A stretch of DNA of 11,127 nt, taken from positions 1-11,127 of the forward strand of contig JAKSMA010000063.1 of the NCBI GenBank assembly GCA_024400895.1. Direction: 5' to 3'. The notes under the pieces were generated by a model. The model ran no database searches. It saw nothing but the letters and a program-made list of their open reading frames with translations, and was not told the origin of the DNA. Positions within the stretch are counted from its first letter, which is position 1. Each line of letters starts with the position of its first letter. Source of the stretch: Muribaculaceae bacterium (lineage in GTDB: Bacteria > Bacteroidota > Bacteroidia > Bacteroidales > Muribaculaceae). Positions 1 to 7,371 of this stretch are shown here, piece by piece. The translations under genes and the position numbers were made by a program.

Positions 1-4
1 CCAT

Positions 5-60
5 CAAGAAAAAAATAAACAATTCAGCCCTGAGTGCTGCAGAACTTCAGGGCTGAATTG
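5..60 (-). terminator. Rho-independent terminator of the merR-like gene
   Basis: A perfect 14-bp inverted repeat pairs 20-33 with 47-60 around a 13-nt loop. Read on the minus strand, the hairpin is followed at once by a T-rich run (TTTATTTTTTTCTT, from 19 leftward). It lies about 25 nt past the stop codon of the regulator at 86-424, so it most likely ends that transcript. Confidence 0.9.
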
Positions 61-85
61 CACTTTATATAATAGGGAAGTGATA

Positions 86-424
86 TTAGTCTTTGATTTC
101 GTTGAGGGCCTTGCCGAGCATTTGGAGTTGGGCTTTTACGCCTTTGAGGCGCTCAATTACCTCGAATCGCTTCGACACACCGTCGCGATTGCGGCGAATC
201 ATGGCTTGGGCAGCATCGAGCTTTAGCCCTTTCTCTTTCACCAGAAAGTGAATCATCTTAATGGTTTCGATGTCTTTGGGTGTATAGAGGCGGGTGTTTT
301 TTGCATTGCGTGTGGGCTTGATGATGGTGAATTCCTTCTCCCAGAATCGCAGTGTGGATGCTGGGATGCCAAGTATGTCGGCCACGTCGCCGATGCGGTA
401 AAATCGTTTGTTCAATTCTTCCAT
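86..424 (-). CDS. MerR-family transcriptional regulator (small, 112 aa)
   Basis: This is a DNA-binding regulator of the MerR superfamily. Residues 8-30 form the typical N-terminal helix-turn-helix (FYRIGDVADILGI, then STLRFWEKEF), and the wing region follows with RLYTPKDIETIKMI at about 45-58. A short helical stretch, about 85-112, probably makes the antiparallel dimerisation coil. At 112 residues it is shorter than metal or drug sensors of the family and has no C-terminal effector domain or conserved metal-binding cysteines, so no ligand can be named. The start is supported because the winged-helix domain begins within ten residues of it, and no Shine-Dalgarno sequence is present, as usual in Bacteroidetes. 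It is divergent from alaS with 148 nt between the start codons, so self-regulation or control of alaS is possible. The family assignment is firm; the regulon is unknown. Confidence 0.9.
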   Translation of the reverse strand: MEELNKRFYRIGDVADILGIPASTLRFWEKEFTIIKPTRNAKNTRLYTPKDIETIKMIHFLVKEKGLKLDAAQAMIRRNRDGVSKRFEVIERLKGVKAQLQMLGKALNEIKD

Positions 425-456
425 GCCAAAACTCGTTTAGTTTTGCTACCGCGCAC

Positions 457-487
457 TTGCATAAATTGCAATTTCGCAGTAACTTTG
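457..487 (+). promoter_or_regulatory. Candidate Bacteroidetes-type promoter of alaS
   Basis: A TTG element at 457-459 and TAACTTTG at 480-487 are separated by 20 nt. This matches the Bacteroidetes primary sigma consensus (TTTG at -33, TAnnTTTG at -7). Transcription would begin near 494, giving an untranslated leader of about 80 nt before alaS. Confidence 0.7.
463..474. promoter_or_regulatory. 12-bp palindrome in the alaS promoter spacer (possible operator)
   Basis: AAATTGCAATTT is a perfect palindrome lying between the -33 and -7 elements of the alaS promoter. MerR-family dimers classically bind palindromes in long promoter spacers, and a MerR-type gene starts 39 nt away. Binding by that protein is inference only, and AT-rich palindromes can arise by chance. 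Confidence 0.35.
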
Positions 488-503
488 CATATTAATTTGG
501 GTG

Positions 504-534
504 TAAAGTTATGAAATTACTTTTTATTACCCAA
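504..534 (-). promoter_or_regulatory. Candidate promoter of the merR-like gene
   Basis: On the minus strand, TTG (534-532) is followed after 20 nt by TAACTTTA (511-504), one base away from TAnnTTTG. The predicted start is near 497, with a leader of about 73 nt. It faces the alaS promoter. No better match was found between this site and the gene. Confidence 0.45.
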
Positions 535-572
535 TTATTCCTCAGAAAAAATAATTATTACAATATACAAGA

Positions 573-3197
573 ATGTTGACAGCAAAAGAAATTAGAGAAT
601 CGTTCAAAACCTTTTTCGAGGGCAAAGGCCACCAAATCGTGCCTTCTGCTCCAATGGTTGTCAAGGACGACCCGACATTGATGTTTACCAATGCCGGCAT
701 GAACCAGTTCAAGGATATTATTTTGGGCCATAAAGACCCTCAGTGGCGTCGCGCAACTGATAGTCAGAAGTGCCTCCGTGTGAGCGGTAAGCACAACGAC
801 TTGGAAGAAGTGGGCCACGACACCTACCACCACACCATGTTTGAAATGCTTGGCAACTGGTCGTTTGGCGACTATTTCAAGCACGAAGCCATCGACTGGG
901 CGTGGGAATTTTTGGTAGATGTGTTGAAAATCGACCCTAAGAACCTCTATGCTACCGTCTTTGAAGGCTATGCTCCAGAGGGATTGGAACGCGACAACGA
1001 AGCGGCATCTTTTTGGGAAGCACACCTTCCTAAAGACCATATCATCAACGGTAACAAGCACGACAACTTCTGGGAAATGGGCGACACAGGTCCATGCGGT
1101 CCTTCAAGCGAAATCCACATCGACTTGCGCGATGAAGCAGAAAAGGCTAAAGTGCCTGGCGCCGAACTCGTGAACAAGGACAACCCATTGGTGATTGAAA
1201 TCTGGAACCTCGTGTTCATGCAATACGATCGCCACGCCGATGGGTCGCTCCACCCACTTCCAGCAAAGGTGATTGATACAGGTATGGGCTTCGAACGCTT
1301 GTGTATGGTGATGCAAGGCACTAAGAGTAACTACGACACCGACGTGTTCCAACCAATGATTAAGACCATTGGCAACCTTGCAGGTGTGAAGTATGGCGAT
1401 TCTGCCGACAAGGATGTGGCTATGCGTGTAATCGCCGACCACGTTCGCGCCATCGCATTCTCTATCGCTGATGGCCAGTTGCCAAGCAATGCCAAGGCTG
1501 GCTATGTGATTCGTCGCATCTTGCGCCGTGCTGTTCGTTACGGCTTCACATTCCTCAACCTCAAGGAGGCATTCATGTATCGCCTGGTGGACACCCTTAT
1601 CGAATCGATGGGCGCCGCTTACCCAGAACTTCCTGCACAGGCCGACCTTATTAAGCATGTGATTAAGGAAGAGGAAGATTCATTCCTACGCACCCTTGCC
1701 ACCGGTATCAAGATGATTGAAGGCATCATCGAAGAAACCAAAAAGGCTGGCAAGAACCAGATTCAAGGTGTGCAGGCATTCACCCTCTACGACACCTACG
1801 GATTCCCTCTCGACCTCACTGAACTCATCCTTAAGGAAAACGGCATGACCGTGAGCGAAGAGGAATTCAACGCCGAAATGGCTAAGCAGAAGGCTCGTGC
1901 TCGCAATGCCGCTCAAACCGAAACCACCGACTGGGTCAACCTCCGCGAAGGCAACACCGAATTTGTGGGCTACGATATGATGGAATGCGACACCGAAATT
2001 CTGCGTTATCGCAAAGTGACTCAAAAGAGTTCTTCATACTATCAACTGGTGCTCTCTCGCACACCTTTCTATGCCGAAATGGGTGGTCAGGTAGGCGACA
2101 AGGGTACGCTCACTGCTGGCGACGATGTGGTAGAAGTGACCGCTACCAAGCGTGAAAACAATCTGCCTGTGCACATCGTGAAAAAACTTCCTGCTGATGT
2201 CAACGCCACTTTCAAGGCTGTTATCAACAAGGATGCACGAATGGCTATATCATGCAACCACACCGCCACTCACTTGCTCCACGCTGCTCTCCGTCAGGTG
2301 CTCGGCACCCATGTTGAGCAAAAAGGCTCAATGGTGGATGCCTCAATGCTCCGCTTCGACTTCTCTCACTTCAAGAAACTCACACTTGAAGAAATCCGTA
2401 AGGTGGAGAAGGTGGCCAACCAAATGATTCGCCGCGCAACTCCTCTCGAAGAGCATCGCAATATGCCAATCGCAGAGGCCAAGGCTCTTGGAGCAATGGC
2501 ACTCTTTGGCGAAAAGTATGGCGACAAAGTGCGTGTGGTTAAATACGGCGATTCTGTAGAACTCTGTGGTGGTACACACGTGCCCAACACCGGTAACATC
2601 GGTTTCGTGAAGATTCTCAGCGAAAGCAGTATCGCAGCCGGCATCCGCCGCATCGAGGCCTTCACAGGCTATGCTGCTGAATGCTACACTTGGGATTTGG
2701 AAGATGTGATGCTCAGCCTGCGTCAATTGCTCAACAATGCTCCTGATGTGGTTTCTGCTGTGGCTAAGTCGCTCAACGAGAACAACTCATTGCAGAAGCA
2801 AGTGGATGCTTATGTAATGGAATCTGCAAAGCTTGTACGCAATGATTCTTACAAGAATGCTTCAGATATTTCTGGCATCCGTGTTCTCAAGATTTATGGT
2901 TACATGGACCCAGAGGTTGTGAAGAGCGCTGTACACATGGTGAAGTCGGATGCTCCTGAAAACACCATCCTTCTCGCTGCCACACGCCTCCAAGGCAAGC
3001 CAATGCTCACCATCTACATCAGCGACGACTTGGTGAAGAAGGGCTTCCACGCAGGTAAGATGGTGCGTGAGGCAGCCAAGGCCATCCAAGGTGGTGGTGG
3101 CGGTCAGCCCGGATTTGCTCAAGCTGGTGGCAAGAACGAAGAAGGCATCAGCATGGCAATGGAAAAGATGGAACAACTTGTTGCTGCAGAAGCATAA
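573..3197 (+). CDS. alaS: Alanyl-tRNA synthetase
   Basis: This cytoplasmic class II synthetase attaches alanine to tRNA-Ala and hydrolyses mischarged Ser- and Gly-tRNA-Ala. At 874 residues it has the full bacterial length. The N-terminal catalytic domain shows motif 1 around 30-50 ([16 protein letters not shown]), motif 2 around 67-101 ([15 protein letters not shown], then [13 protein letters not shown]) and motif 3 at 237-243 (GMGFERL). The editing domain carries the zinc-binding HxxxH at 563-567 and CGGTH at 665-669. The C-Ala domain ends in a glycine-rich [14 protein letters not shown] segment at about 840-853. No key residue is missing and there is no frameshift. The ATG at 573 fits the conserved N-terminus ([10 protein letters not shown]), and only AT-rich sequence precedes it. 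It sits alone between its own promoter and terminator, divergent from the MerR-like gene. Confidence 0.98.
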   Translation: MLTAKEIRESFKTFFEGKGHQIVPSAPMVVKDDPTLMFTNAGMNQFKDIILGHKDPQWRRATDSQKCLRVSGKHNDLEEVGHDTYHHTMFEMLGNWSFGDYFKHEAIDWAWEFLVDVLKIDPKNLYATVFEGYAPEGLERDNEAASFWEAHLPKDHIINGNKHDNFWEMGDTGPCGPSSEIHIDLRDEAEKAKVPGAELVNKDNPLVIEIWNLVFMQYDRHADGSLHPLPAKVIDTGMGFERLCMVMQGTKSNYDTDVFQPMIKTIGNLAGVKYGDSADKDVAMRVIADHVRAIAFSIADGQLPSNAKAGYVIRRILRRAVRYGFTFLNLKEAFMYRLVDTLIESMGAAYPELPAQADLIKHVIKEEEDSFLRTLATGIKMIEGIIEETKKAGKNQIQGVQAFTLYDTYGFPLDLTELILKENGMTVSEEEFNAEMAKQKARARNAAQTETTDWVNLREGNTEFVGYDMMECDTEILRYRKVTQKSSSYYQLVLSRTPFYAEMGGQVGDKGTLTAGDDVVEVTATKRENNLPVHIVKKLPADVNATFKAVINKDARMAISCNHTATHLLHAALRQVLGTHVEQKGSMVDASMLRFDFSHFKKLTLEEIRKVEKVANQMIRRATPLEEHRNMPIAEAKALGAMALFGEKYGDKVRVVKYGDSVELCGGTHVPNTGNIGFVKILSESSIAAGIRRIEAFTGYAAECYTWDLEDVMLSLRQLLNNAPDVVSAVAKSLNENNSLQKQVDAYVMESAKLVRNDSYKNASDISGIRVLKIYGYMDPEVVKSAVHMVKSDAPENTILLAATRLQGKPMLTIYISDDLVKKGFHAGKMVREAAKAIQGGGGGQPGFAQAGGKNEEGISMAMEKMEQLVAAEA

Positions 3198-3225
3198 GCG
3201 AAAAAATCATTATCCTACAATATTT

Positions 3226-3262
3226 CAGCAGCCGAACCGATAGCGTTTGGCTGTTGTTTTTT
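3226..3262 (+). terminator. Terminator of alaS
   Basis: A 12-bp stem pairs 3226-3237 with 3245-3256, including two G-U pairs, around a 7-nt loop. Six T's follow at 3257-3262. It begins 28 nt after the alaS stop codon. Confidence 0.85.
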
Positions 3263-3410
3263 ATTGAATAGGGTGTGTAGCCCCAACTTGTGACCATGGA
3301 AATCGGAAGATACAGCTGCCGAAAAGTATGGCTAATTGCGAAGATTCGTTGTAAAAAAAGGACTGTTCGCTTTTAGAATGGGAGGAAAAGTGGTCAAAAT
3401 TGCAGTGATT
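3263..3410. other. Gene-free stretch between the alaS terminator and the ompA promoter
   Basis: I see no convincing gene, repeat or hairpin here. A 64-codon open frame on the minus strand (3261-3455) runs across the ompA promoter, has no recognisable domain and is rejected as coding. Confidence 0.5.
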
Positions 3411-3442
3411 TTTGGCATTGTGGCGGAAAAATGGTATCTTTG
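3411..3442 (+). promoter_or_regulatory. Bacteroidetes-type promoter of the ompA-family gene
   Basis: TTTG at 3411-3414 and TATCTTTG at 3435-3442 are 20 nt apart, a full match to the Bacteroidetes consensus. The predicted start near 3449 gives a leader of about 49 nt that is very T- and A-rich and lacks a Shine-Dalgarno sequence, typical of strongly expressed genes in this phylum. Confidence 0.85.
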
Positions 3443-3497
3443 TTGAGTTTTTCAAAAAATAGAGTATTAAGTTTTTTTAGATTTAATTTTTAGAACT

Positions 3498-4742
3498 ATG
3501 AAAAAGATTATTCTGTTAGCAATCGCTGCTCTTGGTTTTACCGCAGCGCAAGCTCAAGTTACCTTGGAAGGTTCTAAGGCAGCTGACAACATTTCTTTCA
3601 CACTTAAGGGTGGCGCAGTATCTCCATTCCAACACTATGCATTCTTCAAGAACGCTCGTGGCATGTTTGGTGCTGAACTCCGCAAGCAAGTCACTCCAGT
3701 ACTCGGTTTGGGTGTTGAAGGTGAATGGACAATCAATACATCAAGCTGGGGTAAGGCTCCTGCAAATGTATGGCAATCAGCCCTCGGCGTTAAGAGCAAA
3801 AACATGCTCGACCACCAATTCGTTGGCGGTTTCGCTGCTATCAACCTCTCTAACCTCTTCGGCGGCTACAAGGGAGCTCCTCGCGCAGTGGAAGTAGAAG
3901 CTGTTGCTGGTGCTGGTTGGCTTCACGCTTATCAAGCTGGTGCTGACGTAACCGACGAAAATTCTTGGTACACTAAGTATGGTGTTAACTTCAACTTCAA
4001 CCTCGGTGAAAGCAAAGCTTGGACTATTTCTTTGAAGCCTGCTGTTCTCTGGGACATGAACGGAGATGTTAAGAAAGTTGTCCGTAAGGAACATGGTGGT
4101 CTCAATGGTCAAGAAAGCCGCTACAACGCAAACAACGCTGTCGTTGAATTGCAAGCTGGTGTTACTTACCACTTCCAAAACCACAACGGCGCTCGTTACT
4201 TCACTGTATGCCCTAAGCAATACACTCAAGCTGACGTAGACGCTCTCAATGGTCAAATCAACGCTCTCCGCAACAACCTCAACAACGCTCAAGCTGACCT
4301 CGACGCTTGCAACGCTCGCGCTGCTCAACTCGCTCGCGACCTCGAAGCTTGCAAGGCTCAAAAGAACAAAGTTACTGAAGTAGTTAAGGTTAAAGAAACT
4401 GAAGTAAAGAGCGCTTCTCTCGAAACTAACGTATTCTTCCAACAAGGTAAGAGCACTATCGAACGCGCTCAACAACCTAACGTAGAACGCGTTGCTACAT
4501 TCTTGAAGAACCACCCAGAAGCAACTGTTGAAATCAAGGGTTACGCTTCTCCAGAAGGTCCTCAAGATCTTAACATCCGCCTCGCTAACAACCGCGCAGC
4601 TGCTGTAAAGGATATGCTCGTTAAGACTTACAAGGTGAGCGCAAGCCGCATTAAGGCTGAAGGTCAAGGTATCGGCGACATGTTCTCTGAACCTGACTGG
4701 AACCGCGTTTCTGTTTGCTACATCAACACTAACGAAAAATAA
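3498..4742 (+). CDS. OmpA-family outer membrane protein with peptidoglycan-binding domain
   Basis: This envelope protein probably links the outer membrane to the cell wall. Residues 1-19 form a signal peptide (MKKIILLAIAALGFTAAQA, cleaved before Q20). About 30-230 looks like a beta-barrel, with alternating polar and aromatic strands. About 242-290 is a predicted coiled-coil linker (ADVDALNGQINALRNNL and onward). The OmpA C-terminal domain spans 310-410, with GYASPEG at 348-354 and the helix N359-L374 containing NNRAAAV. R366 corresponds to the arginine that holds diaminopimelate in E. coli OmpA, but the partner aspartate is replaced by S351, as I recall is common in Bacteroidetes. Codons are strikingly restricted (GCT, CTC, AAC, GTA), unlike hflX, which suggests very high expression. 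The gene has its own promoter and terminator. The family is secure; whether the barrel forms a pore cannot be judged. Confidence 0.93.
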   Translation: MKKIILLAIAALGFTAAQAQVTLEGSKAADNISFTLKGGAVSPFQHYAFFKNARGMFGAELRKQVTPVLGLGVEGEWTINTSSWGKAPANVWQSALGVKSKNMLDHQFVGGFAAINLSNLFGGYKGAPRAVEVEAVAGAGWLHAYQAGADVTDENSWYTKYGVNFNFNLGESKAWTISLKPAVLWDMNGDVKKVVRKEHGGLNGQESRYNANNAVVELQAGVTYHFQNHNGARYFTVCPKQYTQADVDALNGQINALRNNLNNAQADLDACNARAAQLARDLEACKAQKNKVTEVVKVKETEVKSASLETNVFFQQGKSTIERAQQPNVERVATFLKNHPEATVEIKGYASPEGPQDLNIRLANNRAAAVKDMLVKTYKVSASRIKAEGQGIGDMFSEPDWNRVSVCYINTNEK

Positions 4743-4787
4743 TCATCTCTCGGATTTTTCGAAAACCGTAACTGATTAAATATATCG

Positions 4788-4821
4788 GCTCCCTGCACAT
4801 CACGTGTGGGGAGCATTTTTT
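4788..4821 (+). terminator. Terminator of the ompA-family gene
   Basis: GCTCCC at 4788-4793 pairs with GGGAGC at 4809-4814. The stem continues inward for five more pairs, two of them G-U, to a 5-nt loop at 4799-4803. Six T's follow at 4816-4821. The T tract also forms part of the -33 element of the next promoter. Confidence 0.88.
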
Positions 4822-4850
4822 GTGTATCACCGAAATAATTGCTACTTTTG
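4819..4850 (+). promoter_or_regulatory. Bacteroidetes-type promoter of hflX
   Basis: TTTG at 4819-4822 and TACTTTTG at 4843-4850 are separated by 20 nt, a full consensus match. The predicted start near 4857 leaves a leader of only about 20 nt. The -33 element overlaps the T tract of the ompA terminator. Confidence 0.82.
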
Positions 4851-4876
4851 CATCTAATTATAAATAATGTGACGAT

Positions 4877-6112
4877 ATGAGCTTAATCGACGACAAAAAT
4901 ATAATCAATGAGCTGGTCGACGAAACCGCAGTGCTCGTGGGTTTGATTACGCCTCAGCAAAACGAGGCCAAGGCCAATGAATACCTCGACGAACTTGAGT
5001 TTCTTGCCGATACGGCAGGCGCCAGAACTGTGAAAAAGTTTCTCCAGCGATGCGATTCTCCCAATAGCACTTCCTATGTGGGTAAAGGTAAGTTGGAGGA
5101 AATCAGAGCGTATGTGGAAGAGCATGAGGTGAATCTCATCATTTTCGACGACGACCTTTCGCCAAAGCAAATTGCACACATCCAGAAGGAAACCAAGGTG
5201 AAGGTGCTCGACCGCACCAGCCTTATCCTCGACATCTTTGCACGCCGTGCGCAGACTGCCAACGCCAAGATGCAGGTGGAGCTCGCCCAATATCAATACC
5301 TGCTCCCTCGATTGACCGGTATGTGGACCCACTTGGAGCGTCAGCGTGGTGGTATCGGTATGCGTGGTCCGGGTGAAACCCAGATTGAAACCGACCGCCG
5401 TATCATCAAGACCAAGATGTCGCTCCTCAAGCAGAAATTGGCAGATTGGGACAAGCAGAAGGTGATTCAGCGCAAGAATCGCGGCAAACTCACCCGCATC
5501 GCCCTCGTGGGCTATACCAATGTGGGTAAGTCGACTTTGATGAATGTGCTCAGCAAGAGTGATGTGTTTGCCGAAAACAAGCTCTTTGCAACCCTCGACA
5601 CCACCGTTCGTAAAGTGGTGATTGAAAATTTGCCATTCCTGCTCACCGACACTGTAGGATTCATTCGCAAATTGCCACACCATTTGGTGGATTCATTCAA
5701 AACCACCCTCGACGAGGTGCGCGACAGCGATATCATGGTGCATGTTGTCGACATTTCGCACCCACAGTTTGAAGAACAGGTGGAAGTGGTGAACAAGACA
5801 TTGCAAGAAGTGTGTGGCGCTGGCGACAAGGAGATGATTATGGTGTTTAACAAAATCGACCAGTTCTCGTATGTGCAGAAAGACGAGGACGACCTCACTC
5901 CACGCCTTCGCGAAAACATTCCATTGGAAGAACTCAAAGAAACCTGGATGGCGCGCATGACAGGTAATTGCGTATTCATCTCGGCAAAGAAAGGCGACAA
6001 TGTGGAAGAGCTCAAGCGCATGCTCTACGAAAAGGCAAAGCAAGTGCACTTGCAGCGCTTCCCCTACAACGATTTCCTCTACCAAACCTACGACCACCTC
6101 ACAGAAGAGTAG
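4877..6112 (+). CDS. hflX: GTPase HflX
   Basis: HflX is a ribosome-binding GTPase; in characterised bacteria it splits or rescues stalled 70S ribosomes under stress. The 411-residue protein has the family layout. An N-terminal nucleotide-binding-like domain carries YVGKGKLEEI at 67-76. A coiled linker holds the glycine-rich HflX signature at 155-175 (RQRGGIGMRGPGETQIETD). A Ras-like G domain follows, with G1 GYTNVGKST at 212-220, the switch region FATLDTTVRK at 237-246, G3 DTVG at 258-261, G4 NKID at 325-328 and G5 SAKKGD at 369-374. All nucleotide-binding motifs are intact. The ATG at 4877 is preferred because the upstream ATG at 4867 meets a stop at its second codon. It is read from its own promoter and may run on into the cation transporter gene 88 nt downstream. 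Confidence 0.97.
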   Translation: MSLIDDKNIINELVDETAVLVGLITPQQNEAKANEYLDELEFLADTAGARTVKKFLQRCDSPNSTSYVGKGKLEEIRAYVEEHEVNLIIFDDDLSPKQIAHIQKETKVKVLDRTSLILDIFARRAQTANAKMQVELAQYQYLLPRLTGMWTHLERQRGGIGMRGPGETQIETDRRIIKTKMSLLKQKLADWDKQKVIQRKNRGKLTRIALVGYTNVGKSTLMNVLSKSDVFAENKLFATLDTTVRKVVIENLPFLLTDTVGFIRKLPHHLVDSFKTTLDEVRDSDIMVHVVDISHPQFEEQVEVVNKTLQEVCGAGDKEMIMVFNKIDQFSYVQKDEDDLTPRLRENIPLEELKETWMARMTGNCVFISAKKGDNVEELKRMLYEKAKQVHLQRFPYNDFLYQTYDHLTEE

Positions 6113-6146
6113 TGGTAAAAGCATGAGATTCAACCAAATAGAAGAT

Positions 6147-6183
6147 AAATTGGCTAAAGGGGACGGTTCTTTTTAGCCAATTT
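6147..6183 (+). other. Perfect 12-bp hairpin between hflX and the CDF gene
   Basis: AAATTGGCTAAA (6147-6158) and TTTAGCCAATTT (6172-6183) are exact inverted repeats around a 13-nt loop. No T run follows the stem except the TTT inside its own 3' arm, so it is at best a weak terminator. It could instead attenuate read-through or protect the 3' end of the hflX message. It ends 17 nt before the start codon of the transporter gene. Confidence 0.6.
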
Positions 6184-6200
6184 CCTCCCCAAAAAGATAT

Positions 6201-7133
6201 ATGGAAAAAGAGAACAAAGGCGGCATGATGAGCGTAATCGCTGCTTTAGGCGCAAATATTCTTGTGGCGATATCAAAGTTTGTGGGCTTTGCGATTTCGG
6301 GCTCAGTGGCTATGCTCAACGAATCCATCCACAGCGTGGTCGACTGCGGCAATGAGTTGCTGCTGCTCGTTGGCGATAAGCAAGCCGGCAAAGAAATTAC
6401 AGAACGCCACCCGTTTGGGCAAGCTCGTGCAAAGTATTTCTATAGCCTGGTGGTGGCGATGATGCTGTTTTTCGCCGGCGGTGCATTAGGTATCATGGAA
6501 GCCACTGAAAAACTTTTCCATCCCGAGCACGAAGTGGGAAGCATCTGGCTTGTGGTAGGCATATTGCTGTTTGGTCTGGTGGTGGAATGCGTCAGCCTCA
6601 GTGTTGCTTTCAAGGAAATCCGCGAACTGAACACCGACCATCAACCGTTGTTCCGCTTCCTTCGCGACAGCCGCCACAGCGAGATTATCATCATATTTGC
6701 CGAAGACAGTTGCGCTGTGGTAGGTTTGCTGATAGCCTTGGCTGGCACATTGCTCAGCTATATCACCGGCAATCCGTTCTACGATGCCCTCTCCGGTGTG
6801 TTCATCGGTTTGCTGCTTTGTGTGGCAGCCTTGTTCCTTGCACGCGAATTCTATGGCTTGCTGATAGGGGAGAGCGTAACCGACAAGGATTTGACAGTCA
6901 TTAAGCAATCGTTCGACCGCAAAGATATTTCTCAATTAATCAATGTCAAGACCGTTCACCTGGGCCCTACCGATATTCTCGTGACGGCGAAGATTGATGT
7001 GAAAAGCGAATTTGAACCTCAGTCGGCAGAATTAATCAACGATATTGAGCACAATATGCGTGCGGCTTTCCCCGCTTACCACATTTTTATCTATATCGAA
7101 ACCGATAAATACCGCCCCGATTACACTCGCTAA
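6201..7133 (+). CDS. Cation diffusion facilitator (CDF) family transporter, ZnT9-like branch
   Basis: This inner-membrane transporter probably exports a divalent cation such as Zn2+ in exchange for protons. About six membrane segments lie between 12 and 220, and a cytoplasmic C-terminal domain (about 225-302) follows with a ferredoxin-like pattern (VKTVHLGPTDILVTAKIDV). Segment 2 carries H44 and D48 (ESIHSVVD), matching the HxxxD or DxxxD metal site of CDFs. Segment 5 carries E168-D169 (FAEDSCAVVG) in place of the usual HxxxD. HPFGQARAKYFYSLVVAM at 70-87, together with the ED motif, resembles the SLC30A9/ZnT9-like subgroup. The length of 310 residues is normal. I see no promoter of its own, so co-transcription with hflX through the intervening hairpin is likely. 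The family is firm; the metal is inferred. Confidence 0.92.
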   Translation: MEKENKGGMMSVIAALGANILVAISKFVGFAISGSVAMLNESIHSVVDCGNELLLLVGDKQAGKEITERHPFGQARAKYFYSLVVAMMLFFAGGALGIMEATEKLFHPEHEVGSIWLVVGILLFGLVVECVSLSVAFKEIRELNTDHQPLFRFLRDSRHSEIIIIFAEDSCAVVGLLIALAGTLLSYITGNPFYDALSGVFIGLLLCVAALFLAREFYGLLIGESVTDKDLTVIKQSFDRKDISQLINVKTVHLGPTDILVTAKIDVKSEFEPQSAELINDIEHNMRAAFPAYHIFIYIETDKYRPDYTR

Positions 7134-7148
7134 CTCTTTTTTTATCAA

Positions 7149-7164
7149 GTCAACGAGTCAACGA
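7149..7164 (+). repeat. Short tandem repeat, two copies of GTCAACGA
   Basis: The 8-bp unit GTCAACGA occurs at 7149-7156 and 7157-7164, just past the CDF gene. It may be a remnant of a longer intergenic minisatellite; no function is visible. Confidence 0.6.
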
Positions 7165-7203
7165 GCTTGAACGGATTAACCTCCTCGAAGAAAAAACGCT
7201 GAC

Positions 7204-7237
7204 GCGAGCAAAAACACGCTCTTCCGAGCGAGCAAAA
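7204..7237. repeat. Direct repeat GCGAGCAAAA with an internal small hairpin
   Basis: GCGAGCAAAA occurs at 7204-7213 and again at 7228-7237. Between and overlapping them, CGCTC (7217-7221) can pair with GAGCG (7226-7230) around a 4-nt loop. No T run follows, so this is not a clear terminator for the CDF gene. The rest of 7134-7312 shows nothing recognisable. Confidence 0.45.
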
Positions 7238-7312
7238 TGGACATAGGGGATAACATCTCTGCTAAATTTCTACTGAGCTGAAGAAGCACCTGCATGTGGC
7301 CAGCAGAAGCTG

Positions 7313-7349
7313 AAAATAAAATAAGCGCGACCTGTTGAGGCCGCGCTTA
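7313..7349 (-). terminator. Terminator of the smORF-ompH operon
   Basis: The arms 7322-7333 and 7338-7349 pair with one A-C mismatch around a GTTG loop, with a G/C-rich core. Read on the minus strand, the hairpin runs into TTATTTTATTTT. It lies 22 nt past the ompH-like stop codon. Confidence 0.9.
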
Positions 7350-7371
7350 ATTCATGTTATTTGTGGAATGA

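Noticed and set aside
3261..3455. A 64-codon minus-strand frame between alaS and the ompA-family gene.
   Set aside because: It overlaps both the alaS terminator T tract and the ompA promoter, and has no domain or promoter of its own.
3777..4667. A 296-codon open frame antisense to the ompA-family gene.
   Set aside because: It arises from the restricted codon set of the real gene (GCT, CTC, AAC), which produces few stops on the other strand. It has no domain, signal or promoter, and its composition is serine- and valine-biased.
4867..4872. ATG immediately followed by TGA just upstream of hflX.
   Set aside because: A two-codon frame lies by chance in the AT-rich leader; no evidence suggests a regulatory start-stop element.
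4883..5683. A 266-codon open frame antisense to hflX.
   Set aside because: It is the shadow of the conserved GTPase gene; the histidine- and leucine-rich translation has no family likeness.
6159..6190. A possible pseudoknot pairing loop GGGGA (6159-6163) with TCCCC (6186-6190) before the CDF gene.
   Set aside because: Only 2 nt would have to span a 12-bp stem, so the geometry is implausible unless the stem opens.
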